Below, one piece after another: positions 8,863 to 20,335 of a DNA stretch of 64,000 nucleotides. The stretch lies in contig NC_062220.1 in assembly GCF_902686445.1 (NCBI RefSeq), positions 89,156,143 to 89,220,142 on the forward strand. Reading direction: 5' to 3'. Position 1 is the first letter of the stretch; the number at the start of each line of letters is the position of its first letter. The position numbers and the translations under genes are program-made. The notes under the pieces were generated by a model, which was given only the letters and a program-made list of their open reading frames with translations, was not told the origin of the DNA and did no database searches. The stretch is from Sciurus carolinensis. Lineage: Eukaryota; Chordata; Mammalia; Rodentia; Sciuridae.

Positions 8863-9877
8863 GGCCACTCCATGTACATTTAGCTTCCCAGAGTCAGAGC
8901 CTCGGCATTCAGGTTGTTAATCCACATTGCCCACAGGAGGCAGAGATTAATATGCAAATCTGAAATCAATGGCCTCTGGAAACCAATCAGGCAAGGTGTT
9001 TGTTTTTTTTCACAAAAGGATGTGGGAGGGTGAGGGTAGATGCTATGCTTCCCTGATTTGAAGGGTTTCAGAGAAATCAACAATACCAGAGAAAGGTAGG
9101 AATATGGGCCTGGAGATCACTCACCAGAATGAAAGGTTGCCATTGAGCAAAATCGAGGGTAGGGACACGTTCTTACATCCCACAGGTCCGCTAATTAACA
9201 GAATCACAATGATCAATACCAAAGGGTGAGCCTATGGCTGAGAAGCAAATGGACAAAAATACAGCTATGGAACATAGAAATCCATTTGCCCTTTACAGAT
9301 CACTTATGTCAGCAGGCAGGCATAGCCTCATGTTTGTATTGTTTAAAGCTCTTAATTCACGATAAGCTGCATCCCAGTGTGCACTGCGTCCAGTTCCTTT
9401 GTTAGATATATAGGAATAGATAGTGACGAGGATGGGCCTCGCGTTGGAATAAGTGAAGAGAGGGTCTCTCCACTGCTGGAGGAGGCCTGGAAGGAACTAA
9501 CGCAGAGGAAGGGAAGCACCGAGGGTCTTCTCAGATGTGACTATAACTAAAAGTTATAGAATCAAGTGACAGGGACTAGCCCCAGTCCAAAACCAGCAAA
9601 CAGATGGTTCAGGAGCCACCAGACCCCTGTCACTTGCCCACAGTAGACTAGTGGATCCTGACCCTCCTCTCACAGGTCAGTCTAAGTTCAGAGAACTTCC
9701 CAACACCGCGCTTCGCTGACGCGGAAGATCCCTGCTTCCTTCTAGTCACCTCTTCTTGAAAGCACACTGAAACTCCTCAGGCCTCCTAATCTACAGTTGG
9801 TGCTTTCTCTGTTGTAAGTAAGCACCAGGTAAGCTGAACCATCAGGAAAACTGCACAGCTGAGAAAGGAGAGGAAAA
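8863..9877. other. Unique sequence, nothing recognised
   Basis: No repeat or exon recognised. An octamer-type ATGCAAAT occurs at about 8952. Confidence 0.4.
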
Positions 9878-9882
9878 GTAGC

Positions 9883-10240
9883 TGTAATGTATAAAGCTGC
9901 TCCCCCGCCCATTCCGCTGCAGTCATTTTCCCCAACTCCCAACCACTTGTCAATCTGTGAACATCCTAGCTAGATTGGTTCATCAGTCAGCTTGCAAGTA
10001 TCCTTCTCTGTTATTGGTCCCCTGTTAGCCAGGCGGAATTCAACCGCCATCTCTCCCTTCTTGCTTTTCTCTCCTACACACTTGCTTTTCCTCCTCCTCG
10101 CTTTCCACTCTCTCTAGCGCGGCCCTTTCTCTTTTCCTCTCATTTTCTCTCTTACCCTGCAGGGAGACACTCTGTTTGCTTAATAAACTCCCTTATGTGA
10201 TTTCCCATGTCCTGCGTGGTTTCGTGGGATTTTCCTTACA
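9883..10240 (+). mobile_element. Solo ERV LTR, sense, with 5-bp target duplication
   Basis: A 358-bp block starts TGTAA and ends TTACA (matching inverted ends) and is flanked by 'gtagc' at 9878-9882 and 10241-10245. Inside are a CCAAT-like 'attggtcccc', a pyrimidine-rich stretch, and a polyadenylation signal in 'cttaataaactccc' (near 10179), followed by a ~50-bp U5-like end. No internal viral sequence remains. Confidence 0.75.
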
Positions 10241-10245
10241 GTAGC

Positions 10246-11064
10246 ATCCTCCTGGAGTAGGAGATGCGATGGTAGAGGGCAAGGTCAAAGGACCAGGAGG
10301 AGGGCCTTTCATACTTATTCTGCCCAAAATCTGAGCCAGCAGGCCTTGATCAGCAGCACTTCAGAACAATGCCATGAGTATCTAATAGAAGCCTTTGTTT
10401 GTGCTTGGCCAATGAAGAACAAAGCTGTTTTCTGTTAAGGAGAAAGAAACCTACTAGCACTCCAGTCTTAACAAAACTGTCTGCAGAAACAAAGAGCTGG
10501 TGCAGTGTGGGTTTTAAGGAAGTTTTCATTTGCAGCAGGATCGAGCAGGGCATGGTGTGAAACTGCCAAGTTCCTCTGCCTTTCCCTTCACTGCTGTTCC
10601 ACTGACACCAATCTCAAATGAACTTTAAACAAAGACGTGTCTCGTCACTACGCCCACTTAGCCCGCTGCCATTTGTCTGTTGTCACATTTCTGTCTGTCC
10701 TTAGATCTTTGGAATGAACTGACTGAATTTTATCAGACCTCACATGTCCTCATCTGTCACCTCCAGGTCTTTGGCACTCACTGACTGTGCTCCACTTTGC
10801 AACCAAGGGTTTATTGCTGGTGGCATTTCCCCCCCCTGCCACTCTGGTATTTGCATTGCATTAGTATGCAAATTAAACAAACCAAGAAACACTTCCTCAT
10901 TCAGTTGAGAATTCACAGTTCTAAGCTGAAGACAGGCTGATTTATATTTTAATAGATTGTTACAACACCAGGTTCTGCTGCTGTGTTGGAAAGCAGGAGC
11001 ATCCCCAGATGTGTGTCCTCTTCTCTTGCCTTTTCTCTTTTTCCTCTGTCCATTTCTTGCTTCA
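10246..11064. other. Repeat-free stretch
   Basis: About 800 bp with no recognisable mobile element. It contains an inverted pair of octamer motifs at 10849-10873. Confidence 0.45.
10849..10873. promoter_or_regulatory. Inverted pair of octamer (POU-type) motifs
   Basis: ATTTGCAT at 10849-10856 and ATGCAAAT at 10866-10873 form an inverted pair with a 9-bp spacer in repeat-free DNA. ATGCAAAT is the classical octamer bound by POU factors. Function is inferred only from the motif; isolated octamers are common by chance. Confidence 0.3.
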
Positions 11065-11290
11065 CTTCTTATTTATTTAATGGAGGTAAGATACACATAA
11101 CATAAAATGTATCATTTTAAACCGTTCTAAAGTTTCCATTCAAGAGCACTATGTATATTTACATTTTTATTCAACCATCACCATTATCCTTTTCCAGATC
11201 TATTTCATCAGTCCAAATGGAAATGCTGAACCCATTAAACAATAACTCTCCATGGCCCCTGAGCCCCAGAGCCCACAACCACCATTCTAT
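11065..11290 (-). mobile_element. Ancient L1M fragment, antisense
   Basis: 'gaggtaagatacacataac', 'caaccatcaccattatcc' and 'cccattaaacaataactc' are antisense landmarks of old mammalian L1 3' regions. Confidence 0.6.
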
Positions 11291-11386
11291 GGTATATTGT
11301 TACTTGAAAGTGGACTTGGATTCATTGTAAATGTATATTACAAACCCCAGGGTAACCACTAAAAAAATAAAATACGATAACAAAAA

Positions 11387-11572
11387 TGCAGAGTGCAGTG
11401 ATACACGCCTATAATCTCAGCAACTTGGGAGGCTGAGACAGATGGCAAGTTTGAGGCCAGTCTGAGTAACTTAGCAAGACCCTGTCTCAAAATAAAAATG
11501 AAAAAGGAGCTGGAGGTATAGCTCAATGGCAAGGTGCCCCTGGATTAAATCCTCAGTTCCACACACAGAGAC
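11387..11572 (+). mobile_element. B1-dID SINE
   Basis: B1 half with 'cttgggaggctgagaca' and 'ccctgtctcaaaataaaaat', then a dID half 'gagctggaggtatagctcaa' ending 'aaatcctcagttcc'. It sits inside the old L1 relic. Confidence 0.85.
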
Positions 11573-11889
11573 ACAAAATTATAATTGCTATGGTGAGAAA
11601 AAAGAGAAAATGGAATCATATATAATGCTCAAGTAAAAACCACAATACAGAGTAGAAGACCCAAAAATAAGAACAAAGAACACGAGGTTTTAATAGAAAA
11701 CAGGAACAAATAAGGTAGATATTATTCTGTATCAATAATCACTTTTAAAGGCCTAAATTTAAAAAAACAGAGATTGTCAGAATGGATCAAAAAGCAACAC
11801 CCAAATATATGTGGTCCATAAGAAACTTGCCTTAACTATAAAGGAATGGAGAAAGATATATCATGTTAACATAAATCAAAAGAAAGCTA

Positions 11890-12080
11890 ACTTCGCATGG
11901 TAGTGCACACCTGTAATCCCAACTATTCAGGAGCCTAAGGCAGGAGGCTCACAAGTTCAAAGCCAGCCTCAGCAATTGGTAAGATCCTGTCTCAAAATTT
12001 AAAATAAAAAGGGATGCTAAAAAGGGATGGGGTGTTGCTCAGTGATAGAACATTCCTGGATTGTTCTTGTACCATAAACA
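11890..12080 (+). mobile_element. B1-dID SINE
   Basis: B1 half 'gtgcacacctgtaatccc...gtctcaaaattt' joined to a diverged dID 'gatggggtgttgctcagtg'. This is the second interruption of the same L1 relic. Confidence 0.8.
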
Positions 12081-12404
12081 AACAAAATAGAACAGTTATA
12101 TTCATTTCAAGCAGAATAGGCATCAGAGGAAAAAAAAAACTATCAGTGATAAAAAAACAAGAGCATTACATAATGATACAAGGGTCAGCTGGGACTTGGG
12201 TTTCAAATACAATCTCTACAGATGTTCTCCACTCGCAGATTGGCAGGTGAATCTGTCCTCCTCTGTCCATTTATGTGCATCCTCACTGAGCAGACTCCTT
12301 TGTGATGTGCCTTTATGACATGTCTAACCCAAGTGCTCGTTCAGGAAACACTGTCAGTCCCAACTAAAAGCATGTGGTGGGAATGCAGGGCAGACCCAGA
12401 TGAC

Positions 12405-12590
12405 ACACTGCTCGAATTCCAGCACCACCTCTGCTAGATGTATGGCTCTTGCAGGTGATTTCACCCATCTGAGTAGCACCTTCCTGAGTGTTAAAGTGTA
12501 GATAATACCTTCCCTATCTATCTGCTGTGTAGATTACATGAGATAAAGGGACTCATAAAGTGCTGTATGTTATGGAAGTTGACTATTTTT
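12405..12590 (+). mobile_element. MIR SINE relic
   Basis: 'ccagcaccacctctgctag', 'gtgatttcacccatctgag', 'gtagattacatgagataaa' and 'aagtgctgtatgtta' follow the MIR layout. Confidence 0.5.
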
Positions 12591-12840
12591 TAACCACACC
12601 CAGGAATTCAGACTCCATATGGCTTTTCTCCAAAGTTACCCTTTGTGAGGGTGCCATTTTTTTTTTTTTTTTTTTTTTTTTAGTGATCTCTAAACCAAAC
12701 CAAATCAAACAAGTATCTATTTTATAACTTATTTCTATTCAGTTTGGAAACTACACTTCTAAGTCCCTTCTAACCTCTTCCTCCTCTCACACATATGCTG
12801 CACTCTGTAGGTGAGTTATGGCTAATGATAAAACAAGCCT

Positions 12841-13048
12841 GTTTCTCTTTTTGGAAGCAGGGATTGAACCCAGGGGCATTTACCAACTGAACCATGTCCC
12901 CAGCCTTTTTATTTTTTATTTTGAGACAGGATCTTGCTAAGTTGCTTAGGGCCTTGCTAAGTTGCCGAGGCTGGTTTTGAACTCGCAATCCTCCTGCCTC
13001 AGTCTCCCAAATTACTGGGATTACAAGCATGTGCCACCATGCTCAGCC
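12841..13048 (-). mobile_element. B1-dID SINE, antisense, with target duplication
   Basis: 'gcagggattgaacccaggg' through 'attactgggattacaagc'. The flanks 'taaaacaagcct' (12829-12840) and 'taaaacaagtct' (13049-13060) are a 12-bp duplication with one mismatch. Confidence 0.9.
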
Positions 13049-13654
13049 TAAAACAAGTCTTTTTTTTTTTTTTTTCTTTAGAAGTATGATAATGGGGCTG
13101 GATGTGGTAAAGGAGGGGAGGCTTGGCAGGACATCCATGGGAGGGTATGAACTGAGGACACTGTGTAGGTTATTAGATACTAAGGAGCATATTCTCTACA
13201 GTAAGAAAGGCAGAGAGGTGGGACAAGCCTGTGGAATATCACCATTGCAGGACCAGGTAGCACAAAAGACACTCTGAAAAAAGTGTGAGGAGTAGACCAT
13301 CTATAGCTCTGGCAGAACCTGCTGTTGTTCCAATATCCATTCTTTCCTTCTTCCATACTGGTGGAGTTTTTAGCTGGGTGCATAGCCACACAGCTAAAGA
13401 CCATACTTGTGGAACTCTGTGGCAGCTAGTATGACCAGGTGGCTTCTGATCAGAAGCCCAATTCTAAGAGAGCACCCAAGATGGGGAAAGATGGACAGCA
13501 AGTGAAGCACCCATCATACTATCGGTTGCTCAGTGATAGAGCTCATGCCCAACATATAAAACCAAAAAGGATACCTGTAACCTTTTAAGACAAGAGGTGA
13601 TGGTTAAGACATTCTAACCATCATTTCTTATGTTCTCAGCCTGCTTTACTTATT

Positions 13655-13990
13655 GATGATTATACAACAAAACACTCCAAAATATAGTGACTTCAGCTAT
13701 AGTAACTTACTTCTCCAGATTCTGTGGGTTGATTGGGCAGTTCTTTGCTTCATGTAATGCGGACAGGAGCACTGGGATGCCTGGTCGTGGTTGCTGACTA
13801 CTGCAGGAACTCAGCCGGAGTTGTCAGTCAGGGCTCTGGGCTGTCCTCCAGAGGTCCTCTTTCCATGGTTGCTTGTGCTTCCTCACAGCATGGCAGCAAG
13901 ATTCCAAAAAGAAACATTCCAAGGGTACAAAAACATAAGCTGCTAGTGCTTTCTAAGACTTAGACCTGAGACCAGCATGACATGACTTTC
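13655..13990 (-). mobile_element. Ancient LTR-like interspersed repeat, antisense
   Basis: 'tccagattctgtgggttga', 'ctcacagcatggcagcaag' and 'ctttctaagacttagacc' resemble a common old mammalian LTR-derived repeat on the minus strand. The exact family is uncertain. Confidence 0.4.
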
Positions 13991-14159
13991 ACCACATTGC
14001 ACTGTTTCAAACACAACACAGGACAAGGGGAGGAAATTGCCTAAGTGCATGAATACAACAGGCACCAGGACCACAAATAACAATCCACCAAATAGAAGCA
14101 ACCCAGAGAGGTGGGAGAGATGACGAAGGGCAGGAGGAAACTCAGGGGGTGGGGTCATG

Positions 14160-14325
14160 TTTTATCTTGATTATAGGCATAATCACCTTATAGTGACAAT
14201 TATCTTGATTATAGTGATGAGTTCCCAAGGCCACACGTACACAAGCTTATGGAATTGTAAGTTTTACGTGTACACAATTTATTGAGTACCAGTTATACCT
14301 CCATGCAACCATTTGAAAAAAGAAA
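14160..14325 (+). mobile_element. Ancient L1M-type 3' end
   Basis: 'ttatcttgattatagtgatg', 'gtacacaatttattgagta' and 'ccagttatacctcc' fit the 3' UTR of old L1M elements. Confidence 0.45.
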
Positions 14326-14427
14326 GTAATCTACTCTCTGAAAAGAGAAATATTTTAGTAAGAGGAATATTCCACATGCAGTGGAATATTGAATGGCAAT
14401 TTTCAATGATAAAGAGAGGATGAACCT

Positions 14428-14580
14428 CTCTTTATGGATGGTGAGGTGGCTCACACCTGTAGTCTTAGCGACTCAGGAGGTTGAGACAGGAGGATCACAA
14501 ACTCGACATCAGCTTGTCCAAAAAGGACTGGGGATTAGTTCAGTGGTAGAGCATCCCTGGGTTCAATCCCTACTACTGGG
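14428..14580 (+). mobile_element. B1-dID SINE, shortened
   Basis: 'ggtgaggtggctcacacctg', 'actcaggaggttgagacag' and dID 'ggactggggattagttcag'. The distal B1 part is deleted between 'cagcttgtcc' and the A-run. Confidence 0.8.
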
Positions 14581-14819
14581 CGAGGGCAGGGAGCATATGA
14601 AAGAACACTGAGAAATGTTTCTGATGCAGAGACAAATGAAAAAAGCAGGTATGAAATTCTGGGTTTGTTGAAAAATTTGTACAAATATGTATGTGAGGGC
14701 AAGCCTAGAAAAGCACATTCTAGATAAAAATGCCTTCCTCAGGGAGGTGAAATAGCATGGATTTTCCCCTTCAATTGTCCACATGTTGTTATGTTGCTGC
14801 TTTTTCTTTATAATAGCCC

Positions 14820-14943
14820 TTTTTTAAAAAATAGTTTTTAGTTGTAGATGGACACAATACCTTTCTTTATTTTTATGGGATCGAACCTAGTGACTCACAC
14901 ATGCGAGGCAAGTGCTCTACCACTGAGCTGCAACCCCAGTCCC
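14820..14943 (-). mobile_element. Long-tailed ID SINE, antisense
   Basis: 'tagttgtagatggacacaat' is the reversed long-tail signature, followed by antisense ID 'gctctaccactgagctgcaa'. Like ten other copies in the window it has the extra 3' segment absent from simple IDs. Confidence 0.85.
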
Positions 14944-16050
14944 TATAATTACCCCCTTGATCCTTCCATTTTTACATTCACTCTTGTCTACAGGTCCTCA
15001 ATGGGTCAGGCCTCTTCACTCAGCCTTGAGCAGCATCTAGTCTGCCACTGTCTGAGGCACTTGGTTCCTGTGTGGTTCCGTCCTGATGCAGGGCCTCTTG
15101 TGCCAGGCTTGAGACGGAAACAGTCAGGGCTCTTGTGGAGTGGCACAGCTCTTCTGTGCTCAGTTGGTTCTTAATAACAGGCTTGCTTCCTCCCACCTGG
15201 CCTGTCACACCAGCTTCGTAATTACTTCCTAATTAGTCATTCCCTTTCCACTTTCCTTTTCTGACACCTTTTCTTGACACCTTTCCCTTTCAGATCCCCT
15301 GGTTTAGCCAGCTCTGGGTGTCTGGTCTCTTGCTCACCCACTGTTTAGCAGAAGCTTCCTTTACCTTGGCAGGATTCAGCTGCAGCTGATGTCAGCTGCT
15401 AAGTTTTCTTTCTGCCCCTCCATCCCTCTCCCTCTTGCCTGACACATTATCTTTTCACAACTGAAGCTACTTGGGGAAACCTGCTATTATTCTCTCCTAG
15501 CTGTCAAACCACCACAGAGGCAATTTTCCAGGGAGACAGGCTTTGCAGATGCCCAGCAATGGGGAGAGAAGGGAGTCAGGTCTTTTCATCAGCCCCATTG
15601 GCTCCACGTATCCATTATACCTGCCACAATGATGCTCACTGCTTAAGGTCAGCTCTTTCTCTCCGCAGGAGGAGCACCACAAGACAGGTGATGGCAGGTT
15701 GACATTTACATCCTCATAGACCAAATTACTGTTGACATGCCCAGAATGATATATGGGCAGCAGAATGGGTAGCAAGAGCCAGAGAGGTGACTGCCAAGCC
15801 TTTGCCACCTGGTTGCACACAGGGTGACAGGGGTGAGCAGAGAGAAGTATGAGTCTGTGAAGAGTGTGGGGCACCACATTAGTAGCTAGCCCCAGGCCAT
15901 GTGTTCTGTGGGGGAGGCTCTTCCACCAGGAGTAGGCAGCCTGATGTCAGTTAAACTGCTCCTTGAGGTGGCCCTGCTAAGATTCAATCTGATAAAACAC
16001 AATGGCCGCTGTGCTGTCAAACTAATTTGCTCTTAAAATGCAACTTGTTA
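14944..16050. other. Repeat-free stretch
   Basis: About 1.1 kb without recognisable repeats. It holds an antisense frame of 126 codons at 15497-15877, the longest outside repeats. It shows no domain, no splice context and no family resemblance, so it is not called a gene. Confidence 0.4.
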
Positions 16051-16200
16051 GTCCAGGCTTGGTAGCAAACAGCCTGAACAACTCAGTGAGACACTCAGCA
16101 ACCTAGCAAGACCTTGTCACCAAATGAAAAATAAAAAGAACTGTCATGTATTTCAGAAGTAGAGCACCCCTGGGTTCCATCACCAGTCGCCCCCAAAAAT
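16051..16200 (+). mobile_element. B1-dID SINE, degenerate
   Basis: 'gtccaggcttggtagcaaac', 'acctagcaagaccttgtca' and a dID end 'gcacccctgggttcc'. The middle of the B1 half is deleted. Confidence 0.7.
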
Positions 16201-16889
16201 GATTTTTTTCTTTTCTTTTTTTTTAGGGAGCCCTATCAGTTTCCAGCAAGGACAGTGATCCACTCCTGGAGAAAATTTAGGTCTCTGTTCTGGGCTGTTT
16301 CTCTTGCCTCTCCAGTCCTTGAGTTCCCCCTCACCATAGTGGTTCAAAGCCATCCTTCCTCCTAGTTCCCTGCTTACATTTCCTCTGCCTCTCCCCGCTT
16401 TCTGTCTGCTCTAATTTAGCACAAAACTCTTTGCAGAAGTATATTTTGCAAGCGACACTTGCTATGGAACAGTTCTAATGCTGAGCTTCAGTCTAAAGGA
16501 GAGAGGGTGACCCGCTGTGAAATGACCCACTGGGAGTCTTCCCTCCTCTGCCTTTCCCTGTCCCTCAAAGGCAAGCAAAATCCAAGTGTGTGCACGTGTA
16601 CACATCCACCAGTTCCATCCCACCTGCATGCATTCTGGAAAGAAATGGAATACCAAATGGTCCTCTCTTTCTGAGTTCATAATTTGCATAATTTGAAAAA
16701 TTGTACGTCTCAAATTGTTTCATTATCATGTTAGATATATCTGCAGCATTTCAAAACTGTGGGAGAAAATCATCTAGTTGGACACCCAGAGTTAAAATCG
16801 TATTTATGCCTCATTCAGAAAGCTTTCTTTGCTAGGAGAAACTGGAGACCTCTAGGAGTAACTTTTATACATCAAGTTTATTATTATTA

Positions 16890-17035
16890 TGGGCTGGGGT
16901 TGTGGTTCAGTAGTAGAGAGCTTGCCTAGCATGTGTGAACCCTAGCTGGGTTCGGATCCTCAGTGCCACATGAAAATAAATAAACAAAATAAAGGTATTG
17001 TGTCCATCTACAATTAAAAGTATAAAAAAATTAAA

Positions 17036-17037
<2 letters not shown>
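16890..17037 (+). mobile_element. Long-tailed ID SINE inserted in an ATT repeat
   Basis: 'gggctggggttgtggttcag' to the tail signature 'gtattgtgtccatctac'. ATT-rich sequence lies on both sides (16876-16889 and 17038-17074), so the target was an ATT repeat. Confidence 0.85.

Positions 17038-17075
<38 letters not shown>
17038..17075 (+). repeat. (ATT)n microsatellite
   Basis: About 12 perfect TTA/ATT units lie between an ID and a B1-dID. Confidence 0.9.
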
Positions 17076-17077
17076 TT

Positions 17078-17270
17078 AAGCTGGGAGCAGTGGTGCACAC
17101 CTGTAATCCCAGCTACTCAGGAGGCTGAGACAGGAGGATTGCAAATTCAAGGCCAGCCTGGGCACCTTAGCAAGACCCTGTCTCAAAATAAAATAAAAAA
17201 GACTGGATGTAGCTCAGTGGCAGAGTGACATGAAGGTCTCTGTTCAATCCCCAACACTGCAAAAAAAGGA
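17078..17270 (+). mobile_element. B1-dID SINE
   Basis: 'agctgggagcagtggtgcac', 'actcaggaggctgagacag', 'ccctgtctcaaaataaaat' and dID 'actggatgtagctcagtgg'. Confidence 0.9.
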
Positions 17271-17949
17271 AAGAAAAGAAAGATGCTAACCATAATATAA
17301 AAATGATGATGCATGAAATCCCTTAGACACACTTAGTACTGGTGATAAGGATGTTATGCAGTATTTTACTTTAGTTTTCACGAACTGAGAAACTGAAGGG
17401 CAGATAGAACTCAACTTCCTCGAATCCCAGCTGCTTGTGGGTTCCCATGAGGTGAGATCCTTTGAGACCATGTCTGTTGTATAGAAATACCTTTGTAGTC
17501 CCATTATGTCTGGGGTAGGGACTCAATAAATGTGGAATTTAACTGTGTCCAGGGAAAGGACCAACAGTATTAATACATTAAACATGGACATCTTTACTAG
17601 GACAATTATTTCATAAATGTACAAATCCTATATTATTATCTTCCTCTTTCAATAACCAAAGGGGAATTAGCTGAGTTATCAACTATAGCCATGAGTGGAC
17701 AGCAGCAGCTAAATTATGAATGCCTTATTTTCCCAAAGGGATACTATCTTCACATATGGCACCAATTTCTCAGAGTTTGTGAGACAATTAGAGGTATTTC
17801 ACACGATAGTATAGCGATTTACCTACACTATTCATCCTGACTTTCTTCAAAGTCCCCAGGAATATAAGTTCAGGTGTGTTTATTGTGACACCTGGCAGGA
17901 CTGAGAGAGGCCAGAAAGTTGGGTTAGCCTGTGATTCTCTACTCAGCTA

Positions 17950-18080
17950 TATGTCAGAATCACCTGTAGAGCATCTTCATACCTATTGCCTATATCCCTC
18001 CCTGGACCAATTAAATCAGATCTTGGGAGTAGAGTCTAGATCTTATTATTTAAAACTCTTAGAGAGGTCTCCAAAGAGGC
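17950..18080 (+). mobile_element. MER5-like hAT DNA transposon fragment
   Basis: 'gtcagaatcacctgtagagc' and 'accaattaaatcagatcttg' match internal landmarks of MER5-type non-autonomous hAT elements. A separate MER-like scrap ('ctgtccaatttggtggcca', 'gccacatgtggct') follows at about 18300-18340. Confidence 0.45.
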
Positions 18081-18344
18081 ACAAAGAATGGATGGTGGGA
18101 AGAGAGAGTATCTTTGCTTTCTGCAAACTCACAGTTTGTTTTCAGCTAGCAGTACCACTTAACAATGCTCAAATGTTACTGTGTCCCTCATCTACTGGGG
18201 CTATTGCTGTAATGCAGATATGAATTGAGAAGGTCTGACCCACTGATGTTGAGGTAACTTGTTAGTGGTCCAAACTTGCAGAACAAGGATGCAGAACTAC
18301 ACTGTCCAATTTGGTGGCCACAAGCCACATGTGGCTCTTGGGCA

Positions 18345-19065
18345 CGTGATACACATTAAATATGGGAGGCCTTTGTTTTAGATTAAGATACACCAACTGG
18401 GCCCCAACAGACCAGATGAAAAATCAAAATGGAACTACCCATGCTAAAGTTTCATATTACCAAACTCAAACTAAATTGTTTTCTGACCTTCAGGAGGGAG
18501 AAAGAGCCAAATTTCCCAAATAGGCCAGTTTTGATTGACATAATAATTAAGTTTTGTCTGTTTTAATCTTTATACAAAGAAGATAACCTGAAGTAGCCTG
18601 ATGTTAACCAGTCAATTATTTTCTACTATTCTGTCTCCTTGTCCATGTCTTACAAGGAAAATACTTTGAGATGACCAATCTGATTTTCGTTTCTACCTTT
18701 TCCAGTCTTCTCTGTCTATAAAACCAACCTCTTCTGCTTAGCCCACTTATTCTATTTATTGGATAGAAAATTTATTATTTATGGGATAAGTGTTGACCAA
18801 TTCTAGAATTGCAAATAAAATCAGTTAAGATCTTTAATTGTACTTATCCCCTGCTATACCAGTCCAGGTTATGATGAACTCTAAGTACAAAATAAATACC
18901 AGCTTTTGAAGTTTTAATTAAACATATATATCTTAATAACAATTTTCATATTGATAACATGCCAAAGTTATCTTAGATATATAAGGTTAAATAAAATATA
19001 CTACAAAATTTAATTTCACCTATTTCTTCTTCCCCCTTTTAAAAGAACATGCTATTAGGTCTCTA
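18345..19065. other. AT-rich unique sequence, nothing recognised
   Basis: No repeat family or coding exon recognised. Confidence 0.35.
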
Positions 19066-19066
19066 G

Positions 19067-19133
19067 GTCTGCAGAAATAGCTCAATGGTAGAGTACTTGC
19101 CTCTCATGGGTGAGGCCCTCAGTTCCATTCCCA
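19067..19133 (+). mobile_element. ID SINE followed by (GA)n
   Basis: 'tctgcagaaatagctcaatg' and 'ccctcagttccattcccag' form a diverged ID. Its tail has become a GA microsatellite at about 19142-19188. Confidence 0.75.
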
Positions 19134-19141
19134 GAATGAAA

Positions 19142-19143
19142 AT

Positions 19144-19187
<44 letters not shown>

Positions 19188-19188
19188 T
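19142..19188 (+). repeat. (GA)n microsatellite in SINE tail
   Basis: About 23 GA units, with one AA interruption, directly after the ID. Confidence 0.9.
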
Positions 19189-19202
19189 ATGAAATTGTGT
19201 GT

Positions 19203-19394
19203 GTGTGTTATTGGAATGGGACCCAGGGCCTCATACATACTAGATAAGTGCTTTACCACTGAGCTACATCCTCATCCCTTTTATTTTTATTTTGAGACAC
19301 AGTCCTGCTAAGTTGCTCAGGCTGTCCTTCAACTTGCAATCCTCCTGCCTCAGCTTTCCAAGTAGCTGAGATTATAGGCATGCACCACCAGCAG
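19203..19394 (-). mobile_element. B1-dID SINE, antisense
   Basis: 'aatgggacccagggcctca' (dID) then 'cctcctgcctcagctttcc' (B1). The flanks 'atgaaatt' at 19189-19196 and 19395-19402 are a short target duplication. Confidence 0.85.
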
Positions 19395-19424
19395 ATGAAA
19401 TTAATTTTAAAAAGAATAATCACA

Positions 19425-19615
19425 GCTACCATTTATGAGTGCTTACTATGAGCTCTCACTGCTTTGAGTATGTTAAATGAATTATCCTATTTAGTACTCA
19501 CAGTGGTTCAAGATGTAAGCATTATTATTGGCCTCGTTTTATAGATGGGGACTTTGAGACAGCTGAAGAAATTTGCCTCCAGTTAACAAGTGAAAAGTTT
19601 TAGGTTTGAGCTTTA
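19425..19615 (-). mobile_element. MIR SINE relic, antisense
   Basis: 'gagtgcttactatgagct', 'aatgaattatcctatttag' and 'cgttttatagatggggac' follow reverse MIR order. Confidence 0.6.
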
Positions 19616-20335
19616 CAAGGCTGTGCACTGCAACTCTACCTATGGTCTCCACTCTTATCAATCGGTTGAGGGCTTTTTTGTTCAATTCATATATAGAAGT
19701 CATGAATAGGCAAAGTGCAGCTCCCTTAGTGTTAGCATCTCTGAGTTTTGAAGGCCAGTGGCTCTCAGTTTTTAATGTTAGCAGCCCTCCTCCTTGCTAT
19801 CCTGGCAACTGGAGCCAGCAGCTACCCATAACTCTCCGGTACTCCTGCAGCAGCCAGAGCAAGGAGTTCCTGGCAACCCTCCATTATTCCCTGCTATTCT
19901 CCAGGTACTAGTTGCCCTCAGTGTGACCAGTCCTGACTGCTGGCTACTTTCAGTGCCAACATCCTCAGTGTTGCTGCTATTAGAGTAACCAGCTTAGTCT
20001 GTTTTATTTGAGCAAGAAATCACAAATAGGCAAAATAAAACCATCTGAAAGAGGTCTTTTTAGGACTCAACACTGCAGCTCAAGGGGCAGCAATACTTAT
20101 ATAGGAAAAAGATGGATTCACATGTGCTGTGTCCTGTTGGCTAACCACAGACTTTTTGCTTGGTCATGGGTAGGAGAAGGACTCCTTCTGGACCAGACTG
20201 GGGACAGCTGAAGAAGGGTGGAGTCATTCAGAGAGGCTGTAGAGTCATCTGGGATGAACCTGTGACTGAAGATTGCCACAACCAAAGCAAAAGTCTCCTG
20301 GAGACCACAGGAGATCTGATGTAGCTTTTCCTAGC
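19616..20335. other. Unique sequence, nothing recognised
   Basis: Several short open frames but no repeat or exon signature. Confidence 0.35.

Larger units (their letters stand above)
11291..12240 (+). mobile_element. Ancient L1M/HAL1-type ORF2 relic, sense, broken by two SINEs
   Basis: Outside two SINEs, 'ggtaaccactaaaaaaata', 'gattgtcagaatggatcaaa', 'tccataagaaacttgcc' and 'aagagcattacataatgat' match the order of the endonuclease portion of old L1 ORF2. The coding frame is lost. Assignment is by eye. Confidence 0.55.

Noticed and set aside
15497..15877. 126-codon antisense open frame, longest outside repeats
   Set aside because: No domain, no homology I recognise, no splice or promoter context; expected by chance in 64 kb.
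17038..17075. Trinucleotide array as a CRISPR-like or structured repeat
   Set aside because: A simple ATT microsatellite used as a SINE target; no spacers.
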